A stretch of DNA of 64,000 bases from Rhizobium sp. RCAM05350 (GCA_024426085.1 CP087974.1:186001-250000); one strand, 5' to 3'; shown: positions 30,893 through 41,420, numbered from the stretch's first letter. Notes: generated from the sequence alone by a model not told the origin. Program-made: numbers and translations.

Positions 30893-32712
30893 ATGAAACA
30901 TTTCCGTATTTCCGTGCGCCTGTATGCGCTGGTGGGGCTGGCGCTTTTGACCATGGCCGCCGTTATGACGCTCGGCCTGTTCCAGGAACAGGACAAGCTG
31001 GTGGCCCAGCGCAAGGCCATGCTGGAGGCGATGAACGAGAACGCGGTTACCGTGTTCGATGCCTATCATAAGCAGGAACAGGCCGGCGCGCTCAGCCTGA
31101 AGGATGCGCAGGCGCGCGCCATCGAGGCGATCCAGGCGATGCGCTACCAGGGCAACGGCTATTTCTTCATCACCGACATGAAGAGCATGATGATCATGCA
31201 TCCGATCAAGCCGGCGCTGAACGGCACCGACCAGACGGAGAACAAGGATCCGACCGGCAAGCATATCTTCGTCGAGTTTGCCAAAAAGGTTCAGGCCGAA
31301 GGCAAGGGCTTTGTCGACTATTACTGGCCGAAGCCCGGTGCCGAGGAGCCGGTGCTGAAATATTCGCATGTTGCCGGTTTTGCGCCCTGGGGCTGGATCG
31401 TCGGCACCGGCGTCTATGCCGACGACCTCGCCACGATGTTCCACGAGGGCCTGATCCAGGTCGCGGTGATCTGCGGTCTTGCTGCGCTGATCATTCTGCT
31501 GGCGGCCTTCTCCATCGTTCGCAGCGTCGTCGGACCGATTGAGCGATTGAAGACCTCGATGCGAGCGATCGCCGATGAGGACGTCTCGTCAGCCATTCCC
31601 AGGAAACCGACCTGCAAGGACGAGATCGGCCAGATGGCCGGCGTGCTGGCGGTGCTGCGCGATTCCGTCAAGGAACGGATCGGTCTGCGGCAGCGCGAAG
31701 CCGAGCAGCAAAGCCAGCTCGACGACGAGCGGCGCAGCAACGAACATCGCGCGCAATCGGACGCGCAGGCTCAGGCCGATGCCATGACGACAGTCGGCAG
31801 TGCGCCTCGAAAAGCTGGCAAGCGGCGACCTGACGGCTGAGATCGCAGGGATCGCACCGGAATATTCCAAGCTGCGCGACGATTTCAACACGGCCGTTAC
31901 CGCACTACGTGGCGTCATCCAGTCGATCGCCCAGTCCACCGAAGTGGTCTATGAAAGCGCCGGGGATATTTCCGAAGCCGCCAACAACCTGTCGCGCCGC
32001 ACCTGAACAGCAGGCGGCCGCCCTTGAAGAAACCGCCGCAGCGCTCGACGAGATCACCTCGACGGTCAAGAGCGCCTCCGAGCGTGCAGCAGAAGCCCGC
32101 GAAATGGTCAACGAGACCAAGGGCAGTGCCGCCAAGTCCGGCGATATCGTCCGCAATGCTATTGCGGCGATGAGCAGGATCGAAGGCTCGTCGAGCAAGA
32201 TCAGCCAGATCATCAGCGTCATCGACGAGATTGCCTTCCAGACCAACCTTCTGGCGCTGAATGCCGGCGTCGAGGCAGCGCGGGCAGGGGAAGCCGGACG
32301 CGGCTTTGCCGTCGTCGCCCAGGAAGTGCGTGAACTTGCCCAGCGTTCGGCCGGTGCCGCCAAGGAGATCAAGGAGCTGATCCGCAACTCCGCCACCGAA
32401 GTGGAGACTGGCGTGACGCTGGTACGCTCGACCGGCGAAGCGCTGACGGAAATCGAAAGCCTCGTCAACCGGGTGAACGAGCATGTCGCATCAATCGCGA
32501 CAGCGGCGCGTGAACAGGCAACCGGCTTGCAGGAGGTCAATATCGCCGTCAACAGCATGGACCAGATGACCCAGCAGAATGCCGCGATGGTCGAGGAAAC
32601 AACTGCAGCCAGCCAGACGTTGGCGCAGGAAAGCCGCGAACTGAAGAGCCTGCTGCAGACCTTCCGCCTCTCCGCCGATAGCCGGCAGACCAGCTACAGC
32701 CGGGCTGCCTGA
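30893..32712 (+). CDS. Methyl-accepting chemotaxis protein with single-Cache ligand domain (two frameshifts)
   Basis: Transmembrane chemoreceptor of about 605 residues. TM1 is at residues 10-30 and a periplasmic single-Cache domain at about 35-185 ([39 protein letters not shown]). TM2 follows ([18 protein letters not shown]), then HAMP and a signalling coiled coil with the conserved tip [18 protein letters not shown] and [21 protein letters not shown]. Frame changes lie near 31797 and at 32003 (acctgaacag for accgaacag). After the latter, [17 protein letters not shown] follows. There is no CheR-binding pentapeptide at the C-terminus. A terminator follows. Confidence 0.92.
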
Positions 32713-32741
32713 TTCAATCCAAAAAGACGGAAATGCCGATT

Positions 32742-32772
32742 GCCCGCGTTCGAAGAGGACGCGGGCTTTTTC
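32742..32772 (+). terminator. Rho-independent terminator after the chemoreceptor gene
   Basis: The stem GCCCGCGT/ACGCGGGC (32742-32749 with 32759-32766) is followed by TTTTTCTTTG. It lies 30 bases past the stop codon. Confidence 0.85.
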
Positions 32773-32958
32773 TTTGTGTCTGAACGGTTGTAAAAAACAG
32801 CGGCGCTATATCAGGGTTTGAGTGCGCCTTGCTGGATATTTGCGCCACGCGCTTGACCTCACCGGATTTCACTCCAGAATGGTGGCGTGATTCAAGGGGT
32901 TACAGCCTCCGTTTGTATCGAGTAAAAACGGTGGCCTTTAACAGGGGGAGGACTGCGA

Positions 32959-33559
32959 ATGACGCCGTTTCGACGCGTTATGATCCGTATTGCCGCGCTG
33001 ATGGCGCTGTCGCTGGGCGCTTTGACGGCCTGCACCGTCGTTGTCGATGAGCCCGGCGGACGGCCATATCCCCGGCCAGAGCCGTCGAACCTGCAAATGT
33101 GCACGATGCAATACGATCCGGTCTGCGCTCAGCGTGGCAACAACCGCCGGACTTTCGCCAATGCCTGCCAGGCACGGGCGGACGGGTTCCGCATCACCGG
33201 TCGCGGCGAATGCCGTCCGGAACGGCCCGATTTCGGCGGCGACCGGCCACAGGTCTGCACCCGCGAATATGCACCGGTCTGTGCCCGTCAGGGACGGCGC
33301 GAGCAGACCTTCTCGAATGGCTGCATGGCCGAGGCCCAGGGGTTCAGGGTGATCGGCCGTGGCGAATGCCGCCGCGGAAACGACAGGCCTGGTGATGATT
33401 CCGGCATGCTTCCGCCGCCGGATCGCCGGCCGCAGGCCTGCACCCCGCGAATTCGCCCCGGTTTGTGCCTGGCAGGGCCGCCGCGAGCAGACATTCCCGA
33501 ACGCCTGCACGGCGCAGGCCCAGGGTTTTCGCGTGGTCGGCAACGATGATTGCCGCTGA
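32959..33559 (+). CDS. Lipoprotein with three Kazal-type inhibitor domains (frameshifted)
   Basis: Signal peptide with lipobox (SLGALTAC), so predicted to be lipid-anchored. Then come three similar Kazal-like units of about 40-55 residues, each with CTMQYDPVCAQRG/CTREYAPVCARQG/C..EFAPVCAWQG, an FxNxC segment and a closing GxGEC or GNDDC. A frame change near 33445 separates the start of the third unit from REFAPVCAWQGRREQTFPN. About 199 residues when corrected. Kazal domains inhibit serine proteases; in bacteria the target is usually unknown. ATG is preceded by ggggagga. Confidence 0.9.
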
Positions 33560-33576
33560 ATTGAGATCAACAGCAA

Positions 33577-33606
33577 AACGAACCGCTCCGGTTGGAGCGG
33601 TTCGTT
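33577..33606 (+). terminator. Intrinsic terminator-like hairpin after the Kazal gene
   Basis: AACGAACCGCTCC and GGAGCGGTTCGTT form a 13-base-pair perfect stem with a four-base loop. There is no strong T run, so it may act only partly or protect the mRNA end. Confidence 0.65.
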
Positions 33607-33633
33607 CAGCGTTGATGACGACTGGAGTTGATC

Positions 33634-34433
33634 GTGCTGCGCATCCTTTCCTTGAACGCCTGGGGTGGGCGGAATTCACGCGCCGCTGATGCGCTATCTC
33701 GTTGAGGCCGACGCGGATGTTATCTGCCTGCAGGAGGTGGCACGTACGCCGGCGGCTCCATCCGACTGGCTGATCTATCGGGACCATGGTGTCGAGTTGC
33801 CGCAACGGGCCAATCTGTTTGAGGAAATCCGTTCGGCCTTGCCTGGGCATGATGGTTTCTTCGCCGACGGCGCGGGGGATCTGTTTGATGGTGACAGGGC
33901 CGTGGCGTCCGAGTTCGGGCTGGCGACCTTCGTGCGCAAGTCGCTGACGGTGATCGCCCAGGCGCAGGATTTTGTGCACGGCGCGTTTTCACCCCATGGC
34001 TGGGGGCCGCATCCCGCGCGCAACGCTCATTGCTTGCGCCTTTTCGACCACGAGGACGGATTTTCGATCACCATTGCGCAGATGCATGGTCTGCGGGATG
34101 TTGCCGGCAAGGGCGATACGCCAGCACGTGATGCCCAGACGCAGGCGCTGGTCGAACTGATCGGGCGGGTATGGCGCAGCGGCGAGCGTCTGGTGGTGTG
34201 CGGCGATTTCAACGTCCTGCCGGACGGCCGGATGTTTGGGTCTCTGGCGGAGCTTGGCTTGACGGATCTGATCACGTCGCGTGGCCATACCGATACGCGG
34301 ACCTCCTACTATGAGAAGCCCGGGCGTTTTGCCGACTACATGCTGGTGACGCCGGACGTCGAGGTGATCCGCTTCGATGCGGTCGCCGAGCCGGAGGTTT
34401 CTGATCATCGCGCTGCTGTTGGCTATGCGGTAA
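33634..34433 (+). CDS. Endonuclease/exonuclease/phosphatase family protein (frameshifted at both ends)
   Basis: Metal-dependent phosphodiesterase or phosphatase of the DNase I-like fold, about 265 residues. GTG start at 33634 gives MLRILSLNAWGG; near 33670 the frame changes to HAPLMRYLVEADADVICLQE (metal-binding Glu in CLQE). Conserved catalytic parts are IAQMHGLRDVAGKG, VVCGDFNVLPD (Asp-Asn pair), FADYMLV and SDHRA (terminal His). The end of the protein is uncertain: a one-base correction near 34412 gives an early stop at 34431-34433, which leaves the next gene its own ribosome site; the uncorrected frame would overlap it. The substrate is unknown. Confidence 0.85.
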
Positions 34434-34488
34434 GATCGGAAGCGAGGATACCCAGCCGACAGGGCGGAGTAGCTAGAGGGGGCTGTAG

Positions 34489-34932
34489 ATGCCAATCGAT
34501 GTCACCACGATCGGGTTTACCCAAAGCACTGCGGCGGACTTCTTTGGCCGTATCCGGCAGGCCGGCGTCAAGCGGGTCGTCGATATCCGGCTTCACAATA
34601 CCTCGCAGCTTGCCGGCTTCGCCAAGGCCGTAGACTTGCCGTATTTCCTGAAGGAACTTTGCGGCGCCGACTATGTGCATCAGCCGCTGCTGGCACCGAC
34701 GGAGGATATCCTGACGTCGTTCAAGAAGGAAAAGGGCGACTGGAATACGCTGCGTCACCGGTTCATGAACCTGATGGCGGAGCGGCGGATCGAGACGCGG
34801 CTTGAACCTTCCTCGTTTGCCGGTAGCTGCCTGCTCTGTTCGGAAGCGCAGCCGCATCAGTGTCACCGCGAACTCGTCTGCGAGTATCTGGACGGGAAAT
34901 GGGGCGGCAAGCTCACCGTCCGGCATCTCTGA
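34489..34932 (+). CDS. DUF488 domain-containing protein
   Basis: Intact 147-residue soluble protein. DUF488 signatures are the N-terminal TIGFTQSTAADFFGRI, VVDIRLHNTSQL, the FLKELCG segment, the helix WNTLRHRFMNLM, and the Cys-rich strand LLCSEAQPHQCHRELVCEYL. The family resembles YeaO-like proteins of unknown activity. ATG at 34489 follows ggggctgtag. It probably shares a transcript with the preceding phosphatase-fold gene. Confidence 0.9.
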   Translation: MPIDVTTIGFTQSTAADFFGRIRQAGVKRVVDIRLHNTSQLAGFAKAVDLPYFLKELCGADYVHQPLLAPTEDILTSFKKEKGDWNTLRHRFMNLMAERRIETRLEPSSFAGSCLLCSEAQPHQCHRELVCEYLDGKWGGKLTVRHL

Positions 34933-35149
34933 GGGATCGGCTTTGCGGCGTTGCGGACGCCAATCCCGATAACCGGTGATGCCTTCGAAAGCCTTCGTTT
35001 ACCCTGTTTGCATAAAATCCTCTTCAGTTGCGGTCTTTCTCGTCCTGCGCCTGCCTTTCGACACAGGCGGCCCGCAGGTTTTTGCAGGGTCCGGGCGGGT
35101 GCGATGGTGCGTTTCGATGCATCGTCATCGGTAGAGGCGGCAATTGAGT

Positions 35150-36449
35150 ATGGCGTATGTTTCCCTTTTCCGTCGGCCGGCGGCAGTCTTCGTGCTGTCC
35201 CTATCGCTGGCCGCCTGTTCGACGGATGATCTCACCCCGCCGGGCCGCATCGATTCTTCGGCCCGGGTGAGCGCGATCGAACCGGTCAGCCGCCATGCCC
35301 GCGGCTCGCGGGAGAATCCGTATCCAGCGGCGAATACGCCGGTCAGCATTTTTTCTGAAAATTCCGACGATGCCGTTCCTGTTGATCCGCGCCTGCAGGC
35401 ATCGAGCCAGCGCTTGCCGATGATCGCCAGCGAGCCCGCGCAGCAACCGCTTGCCGTTGCCCGCACGCAGTCGATGGCCGTGCCCAGCGAGGGCGTCAAC
35501 ATGGATGCGATGCTGGGTGTCGAAACCGGCTCGACGCCCGTTGTCGGCCTGGCTGAGGAGCAGAACCGCGATTACGGGCGGGGCAATGAGATTGCCGAGG
35601 GCAATGCCAGCCAGCCGGTGGTCGGCGGCATCGGCGGCGACAGCGTGCAGCAGCTTGGCGGGCCACAGGCCATGCAGGTGGCATCAGCCGACCCGGGCTA
35701 TGACCCCGACCTGCCGCCGCTGAGTGCTGAAAAGCAGGCTGCGGAGGAAGCGCGCAAGGCACAGTTTCTCGATCAGCAGCAGCGCGTGATGCTGCGCAAG
35801 CAACAGACCCAGGAAGAGCAGCAGGTGGCCCTCCTGCCGCGTACCGGCAATCCGCTGTCGGTGCCCGAAACCGAGCCGGATTTCACCGGGCGGATGCCGG
35901 CGTCCGAAGTGGCCTGCCGCCAGCGGCTGAAGAAGCTGCGGGTCGAATTCACCGATATTCCGCGCATTTCCAACGGCAAGGCTTGCGGTATCGACTATCC
36001 GATCGAACTCACCGGACTCTCTGGCGGCATCGATATCAAGCCGGCGGTGAAGCTCAATTGCGAGGTGACGGAAGCCTTTGTCAAATGGGTGAAGAACGAG
36101 CTCGCGCCCTCGGCCCGCTACCGCTACCTCTCCGGCATCAAGACCATCAAGCCGCTCGGCGGCTATTCCTGCCGGACGATGAATTCCAAGCGCGGCAATC
36201 CGATGTCGGAACATGCCCACGGCAACGCCATCGATGTCGGCAAGTTCGTGCTGAATTCCGGCAAGGAAATCGACGTGCGCAAGCCCGGCTTCTTCGCCTT
36301 CCGTGAAAAGGGACTGTTGAAGGCGGTGCGCAGCGACAGCTGCAAATATTTCAACACCGTGCTCGGCCCGGGGCAGCGATCCGCAGCACAAGGATCATTT
36401 CCATTTCGATCTCAGAGAGCGCAAGTCCGGTTACCGGCACTGCGACTGA
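35150..36449 (+). CDS. Extensin-like lipoprotein with C-terminal peptidase-like domain (frameshifted near end)
   Basis: About 433 residues. Lipobox (SLSLAACS) near residue 20; a long low-complexity Gln/Pro/Asp-rich linker (about 25-245); then the extensin-like C-terminal domain: ASEVACRQRLKKLRVEF, GIDYPIELTGLSGGI, YSCRTMNSKRGNPMSEHAHGNAIDVGKF and KYFNTVLGPG. Near 36370 a frame change gives SDPQHKDHFHFDLRERKSG and a stop at 36447-36449; the HxH and DH of this region are typical of Zn-dependent D-Ala-D-Ala-type metallopeptidases. Predicted to act on the cell envelope. ATG at 35150 chosen over an upstream TTG. Confidence 0.85.
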
Positions 36450-36554
36450 GCTGAAGGCTGACATGAACGAAATTACGCCTATCCTTCGAATTAACTGCTA
36501 TTTATAGTTGAATAATGCTATTGTTGGTTGCTGTGAAAAAGGGAGGATTCTGCA

Positions 36555-36942
36555 ATGGAAACCGGGACATATCTCGGCGGATGCCTGTGCGGGAACATCC
36601 GTTTCCGGGCAAGGGGCACGCCTGAAAATCCGCATACATGTTCCTGCGAAAACTGCCGGCGGCATTCGGGTGCGCCGACGCTCTGCTGGGTGGAGTTTCC
36701 ACGCGAGGCTATCGACTGGACCGGTGAGGGCGGTATGCCCACACTCTATCGATCGTCCGACTATTCCAGCCGCTCTTTCTGCCCGGCATGCGGTAGCACA
36801 TTGGGCGCGGTCGACGACAGAACCGGTCATTGCGCTGGTCACCGGCAGCTTTGACGCGCCGGATGCCGAGGAATTGCGTCCGGCCTCGCATTCCTTCGAG
36901 GATGCGTGCCCAGGCTGGTGGAAACTTCCCGCTGCGGATTAG
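36555..36942 (+). CDS. GFA-family (glutathione-dependent formaldehyde-activating-like) zinc protein (frameshifted)
   Basis: About 129 residues. The Cys pattern of the Mss4-like GFA/CENP-V fold is complete: GCLCGNIRF, CSCENCRR and FCPACGS. The frame changes near 36825 (between LGAVDDRTG and VIALVTGSFDAPDAEELRP), after which the usual C-terminal WWKLPAAD follows. ATG at 36555 follows gggagg. True GFA activity is known only for a few members; here it is a family assignment. It is convergent with the CNG channel gene. Confidence 0.88.
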
Positions 36943-37295
36943 CTGAAAGCTCAGAGCGGGGCGGCAAACCGGCTGGCGGCAAGGAGCAGCTCGTCGGGTA
37001 AGGTTGAAATCTGACGAGGACCAGGCCCAAAAAAATGGCCGGCATAAGCCGGCCTAAAACGAACCTTGCCGAGGGGACTACTGACTGGTTCTTGCAAATC
37101 ATACGAGCGTCGTGTGCATCCCACGGGTGCGAACCTGATCGAAGAGCGTCACCGTTTCATGACAACAGCGGTGGATTTCCGGCCTGCTGTCATGAATGCC
37201 GTAAATATTGGTTTCACCATCGTTAATCCACCGGTATCCGGGCATGGCGGCGGATATGCGATGCGCCGGCGTCGATGCTCAGGCCTTGTGTCAGA
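36943..37295. other. Intergenic stretch between convergent genes
   Basis: 353 bases. It contains one intrinsic terminator (37028-37054). The rest shows no supportable gene or RNA and is probably the 3' untranslated region of the channel mRNA. Confidence 0.5.
37028..37054 (-). terminator. Rho-independent terminator, minus strand
   Basis: The seven-base-pair stem GGCCGGC/GCCGGCC with a four-base loop is followed on the minus strand by ATTTTTTT. It lies about 240 bases beyond the channel gene stop and may serve it. Confidence 0.7.
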
Positions 37296-38364
37296 TCAAG
37301 CGTCCGGCGTGGCGCCACGCCGTTCGAGGGCCGTTCTGCGGATGATATCGGCGATCTCCGGGCTGCTGCGGGAGAGCATCTGGAAGTCCACCGAATAGAG
37401 CGACAGAAGCGAGACTTCTGTCGCGGCGCTGACGGTCGCCGAGCGGGGCTCGCCGCTGATCAGTGCCATCTCGCCGAAGAAGCTACCGGAGCCGAGTTCC
37501 ACCGGGTTCGGTGTGGCGACGCTGACGCGGCCCTCGACGATGAAGAACATCCGGTCGCCGGTCTCGCCCTTGCGGCAAATTATGGTGCCGGCCGGCATGA
37601 CGCGAGGCCTCAGCGCTCGCACGATCTCGACGAGGGCGCCCGAGCCGAGCCTCTGGAACAGTGGCACGGCCGCAACCAGCTGCCAGGTGCGCACGAAGTC
37701 CTGGCGCCGGACTTCTTCGTAGAAGCCGGTGGCGAGGATTCCGGCCCAGAGCGCAAAGATGCCGATGCCGCACATCATGACCAGCCCGGCAAGGACGCGG
37801 CCGGCGAAGCTTTGCGGGGTCACGTCGCCATAGCCGGTGGTCGACAGCGTGACCACGCCCCCACCACATCGCCTGGGGGATGCTGCCGAAGGTGTCCGGC
37901 TGCACGTCGCGCTCAAGGATGTAGGCCGCGAGCGCCGCACCGAACAGAATGATGCCGAAGATCGAGGTGACGCCGATCAGCTTACTCGCCTCGTTGGTCA
38001 AGACCCTGCCCATCAGCCGGAAGAAGGTCAGATCGCGCAGCGGCTTCAGCAGCCAGATGGCACAGTAGAGGCTCTGATCGCGCGTAGCTACGAGCAGGAA
38101 TGCCGTGAGAGGGACCAAAACAGCGAGTACATCGACGGCGATTGTGGGTATCCGGTCGCGAACGTTTCTCACCCGCTGTACGATCAGCGTCTCGATCAGT
38201 TGCAGGACATAGACGGCCCAGATGCCAACAAGCAGGAACTCCAGAGCGAGCCTGGTTCTTCCGGCCAAGTCCGGTGTTGTCAGTGCAGCGACCGCCACGA
38301 GCCCAATCGCCGCTAGCAATGCGTTGAGCGGCGCTGGAATCTTTGAGAAAGGCACGGCCGGCAT
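37296..38364 (-). CDS. Cyclic-nucleotide-gated potassium channel of the MlotiK1 type (frameshifted)
   Basis: Six-transmembrane K+ channel with a C-terminal cyclic-nucleotide-binding domain. The selectivity filter is TTGYGD with VTLS just before it. The S1-S4 part starts MPAVPFSKIPAPLNALL and includes the S4-like RLALEFLLVGIWAVY and LKPLRDLTFFRLMGRVL. The CNBD has MPAGTIICRKGETGDRMFFI, GSFFGEMALISGEPRSATV and ends near EIADIIRRTALERR. Corrected length of about 355 residues equals MlotiK1. The frame changes near 37860, between QAMWWG and VVTLSTTGYGD. Expected to sit in the inner membrane as a tetramer gated by cAMP. Confidence 0.92.
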
Positions 38365-38616
38365 GCAATCCCCCCCGAGCGGCCTACCATCGTCCTAGAA
38401 TAGGACGCCTTCAGGCCAAACGCAAAGGGGCCGGTGTGGCGGCCCGGTAGCCAAGTCCCAAGCGGCTCGGTGGGTGTCTGCCATGGCGACAGCCAGGATG
38501 CTTGTTGCCGTTGACGATCTGTTTTCGTCTTTTCTCGATTTTGCAGCTGAAATTTTCGGAAGAACATCCCATATAGAGCATCTCTTTCCGCACCTTGTCC
38601 TTCCGGAACACATTTC

Positions 38617-39545
38617 ATGGCGCCCATCGTTTCCGTTTCCAATCTCGTGAAAACCTATGCGTCCGGCTTTCAGGCGCTCAAGGGTGTCAGCCTCGATATC
38701 GAGGAGGGCGAAATCCTTGCACTTCTGGGGCCGAACGGCGCCGGCAAGACGACGCTGATCTCGATCATCTGCGGTATCGTCAATCCGACAGGCGGTAACG
38801 GTGCTGGTCGGCGGCCATGATGTGGTCAAGGATTTTCGGGCTACCTGATCGATCATCGGGCTGGTGCCGCAGGAGCTGACGACCGACCAGTTCGAGACGG
38901 TGTGGAACACTGTGTCGTTTTCGCGCGGACTGCATGGCAAGAAGCCGAACCCCGCTCATATCGAGAAGGTGCTGAAGGACTTGTCGCTCTACGACAAGAA
39001 GGACAACATGCTGCGCGAGCTTTCCGGCGGCATGAAGCGGCGGGTGCTGATCGCCAAGGCGCTCAGTCACGAGCCGCGCGTGCTCTTTCTTGACAGAGCC
39101 GACGGCGGGCGTCGACGTCAACCTGCGCAAGGACATGTGGCAGGTGGTCGAGAAGCTACGGGAAACCGGCGTGACGATCATTCTGACGACCCACTACATC
39201 GAAGAGGCCGAAGAGATCGCTGATCGCGTCGGCGTCATCAATGGCGGCAAGATCCTGTTGATCGAGGACAAGAAGAACCTGATGAAGAAGCTCGGCCGCA
39301 AGGAGCTGCGCGTCGATCTGCAGGAGCCCATTTCAATCATCCCCGAGACGCTCTCGTCCTACGATCTGACGATCGAGGATGACGGTCATTCGCTGATCTA
39401 CGACTACGACACTTCCGGTGAGCGCACCGGCATCACCACGCTCCTGACGGCGCTGGCCGAGGCCGGGATCAGGCTCAAGGACATCTCGACGCGGCAGAGT
39501 TCGCTCGAAGACATTTTCGTCGAACTGGTGGGAGCACGCGCATGA
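38617..39545 (+). CDS. ABC-2 type exporter ATP-binding protein (two frameshifts and one in-frame stop)
   Basis: ATPase of an ABC-2 transporter, about 308 residues. Walker [11 protein letters not shown]-loop GLVPQEL, signature [15 protein letters not shown], Walker B VLFLDEPTAGVD and H-loop [14 protein letters not shown]. Extra bases near 38797 (ggtaacgg) and near 39097 (gacagagccg, splitting the LDEP word) shift the frame. At about 38848 a CGA to TGA change gives an in-frame stop just before [10 protein letters not shown]. Its stop overlaps the permease ATG (ATGA), so the two are translationally coupled. Substrate unknown; polysaccharide, drug or lipid export are all possible. Confidence 0.9.
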
Positions 39546-40304
39546 ATTTCGAAGCGATCAAGTCGATCTATTTCTTCGAAATGGCGCGCACACGGCGCAC
39601 GCTGCTACAGAGCGTCGTCTCGCCCGTTATCTCCACCTCGCTCTATTTCATCGTGTTTGGCGCTGCCGTCGGATCGCGTATCCAGGAAATCGACGGGATT
39701 TCCTATGGCGCCTTCATCACGCCGGGGCTGATCATGCTGACGCTTCTGACGCAGTGCATCGGCAACGGTTCCTTCAGGAATCTATTTTCCGAAATTCACC
39801 GGCACGATCTACGAGCTTCTGTCCTCGCCGGTGTCGATGACGGAAATCGTGCTCGGCTATGTCGGGGCGGCGGCGACGAAGGGCATGATGATCGGCATCA
39901 TCATATTGGGAACAGCCTCGCTGTTCGTCGACCTGTCGATCGCCCATCCCTTCGTGATGCTGTTGTTCTTCGTGCTGACAGCCATCACCTTCAGCCTGTT
40001 CGGCTTCATCATCGGCATCTGGGCCAAGGATTTCGAGCAATTGAACCTCATCCCGATGCTGGTGATCCCGCCGCTGGTCTTCCTTGGCGGCAGCTTCTAC
40101 TCGGTCAACATGCTGCCACCCTTCTGGCAGGCGGTCAGCCATTTCAACCCGGTGCTGTACCTGATCAGCGGCTTCCGCTGGAGCTTCTTCGAGATCGCCG
40201 ACGTCAATCCGGTGGTCAGCTTCACGATCATCATCGTGTTTCTGGCGGTGCTGATGGGATTGCTGACGTGGATATTCAGGACGGGATATCGGTTGCGGAA
40301 CTGA
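39542..40304 (+). CDS. ABC-2 type transporter permease (frameshifted)
   Basis: About 254 residues with six predicted helices. It begins [19 protein letters not shown]. The middle part [23 protein letters not shown] and the C-terminal [26 protein letters not shown] are typical of DrrB/NodJ-like ABC-2 permeases. The frame changes near 39780, just after IGNGSF. It overlaps the ATPase gene upstream by four bases. No substrate-specific genes are adjacent. Confidence 0.88.
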
Positions 40305-40542
40305 CGGAAATGGTTCTTCAATCGTGCGAGCGAGAAAAGGGTTCTGCCATCAATTGCGTTAAATGCGATGTTGGGGTGCCTGACCATAACCGCATCGCAG
40401 TTTTCATACCATTTTCGAGAAGCATCTCAGTGGCAGGTCATCGTTAAGCAACAATCTCCGATTTGCAAAAACCCCTCAAACGACAGGGTTATGTCAAACC
40501 GTCTACGGCCTTACATTTGCGTTGTATGAAGAACGCTGAGGT

Positions 40543-40812
40543 GTGGTCGACGTGTTGCAAGAAATCCCATTGACGTGGAAACCAATCCGCAACCGCTCTT
40601 ATGCCGGCATGCTCGGCCATCAGCAGCTCGCCTATGTGTTGCAGCATGATGGCCAGACAAGTTGGAAATGGATGGTTTCCGGTTGCAACGGCACGATCCG
40701 ATACGATTTTCAATCGGCCGAAACGCTGGATGAGGCCAAGGCTGCCGTACAGGCCAGTGTCGAGGAGTGGTTCAGGCAGGCAGGCCTTCTGAATAAGGGC
40801 GCATCCGCGTAG
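40543..40812 (+). CDS. Small hypothetical protein, 89 residues
   Basis: Soluble protein starting at GTG (MVDVLQEIPLTWKPIRN). The central YAGMLGHQQLAYVLQHDGQT and WKWMVSGCNGTIRYDF look like a compact beta-sheet, followed by an Ala-rich helix (LDEAKAAVQASVEEWFRQ). The ribosome site (gctgaggtg) is fair. It resembles no family I can name; a similar size and order of elements is seen in small rhizobial DUF2188-type proteins. Confidence 0.55.
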   Translation: MVDVLQEIPLTWKPIRNRSYAGMLGHQQLAYVLQHDGQTSWKWMVSGCNGTIRYDFQSAETLDEAKAAVQASVEEWFRQAGLLNKGASA

Positions 40813-40955
40813 GTTAGCCCTCTGAGACTGGCGCTACATAGCGTGTGTTTCAAAAAAATCAACTAACGATAATGATCAGTGAAAACCTGCAGTTGAATTA
40901 CAATAATTGAATATTACTATTGGGTACTGCAATCGTTCAAAAGATGAGGCTTCCG

Positions 40956-41105
40956 ATGTCAGACAAAGTGCATGTCACGGACCTTCTGCAGGCTGCAAAA
41001 TTGCTGGCTGATGCTCAGCAGAATGTGATGCTGAGCTATTTGATCTGCATGGCCATTCTTGAGGCCAGACAAACGCATAAGGAAAGCACCGCGAAGGCGG
41101 CGTAA
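40956..41105 (+). CDS. Small conserved rhizobial protein, 49 residues
   Basis: Very short frame MSDKVHVTDLLQAAKLLADAQQ with an amphipathic helix and a Cys (YLICMAILEARQ). The weakness of the ribosome site (caaaagatgagg) and the size make this only moderately certain, but codon use and the helical pattern look protein-like. Function unknown. Confidence 0.5.
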   Translation: MSDKVHVTDLLQAAKLLADAQQNVMLSYLICMAILEARQTHKESTAKAA

Positions 41106-41420
41106 CGGCCAAGCTTGTTCGGGCGGTGGCCGAATACAGGACGCGTGGCTGATTTTCCTTGGGAAAGGGAGGGCCGATCCTTGACCGGAATGCTGCTTTT
41201 TGGCGGCGGGCGCGGCCATTAACCCTACCTGTGAAGGTTAATCAACGGTTTCGATTGATGCGAAGGCCGAACGGCGCTTTAAGTATCAACGCCGAGGGAG
41301 GGGAACTCGGCAATTTCAGCACCAAACAATTAGCCCCTCTTCGGCGCCGGAGAGGGGCATTGTGCTTAACTTCATCACCATGGCAGAAGCGCTGCGCCGA
41401 TATGGGGCGGCTTTACCGAT
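41106..41420. other. Intergenic stretch with one hairpin
   Basis: 315 bases. The only structure seen is the hairpin at 41333-41358. No other gene or RNA. Confidence 0.45.
41325..41358 (-). terminator. Terminator-like hairpin after the DUF2188 gene
   Basis: The stem GCCCCTCT/AGAGGGGC is followed on the minus strand by TAATTGTTTGG, about 60 bases after the DUF2188 gene stop. The T run is weak. Confidence 0.5.

Noticed and set aside
38848-38850. Selenocysteine at the in-frame TGA of the ABC ATPase
   Set aside because: The residue is not a catalytic Cys position in the family and no SECIS-like hairpin follows; an Arg codon changed by one base is simpler.
39097-39110. Programmed ribosomal frameshifting as the explanation of split genes
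   Set aside because: Breaks are of both signs, in unrelated genes, with no slippery heptamer or downstream pseudoknot shared among them, and a tRNA is affected too.
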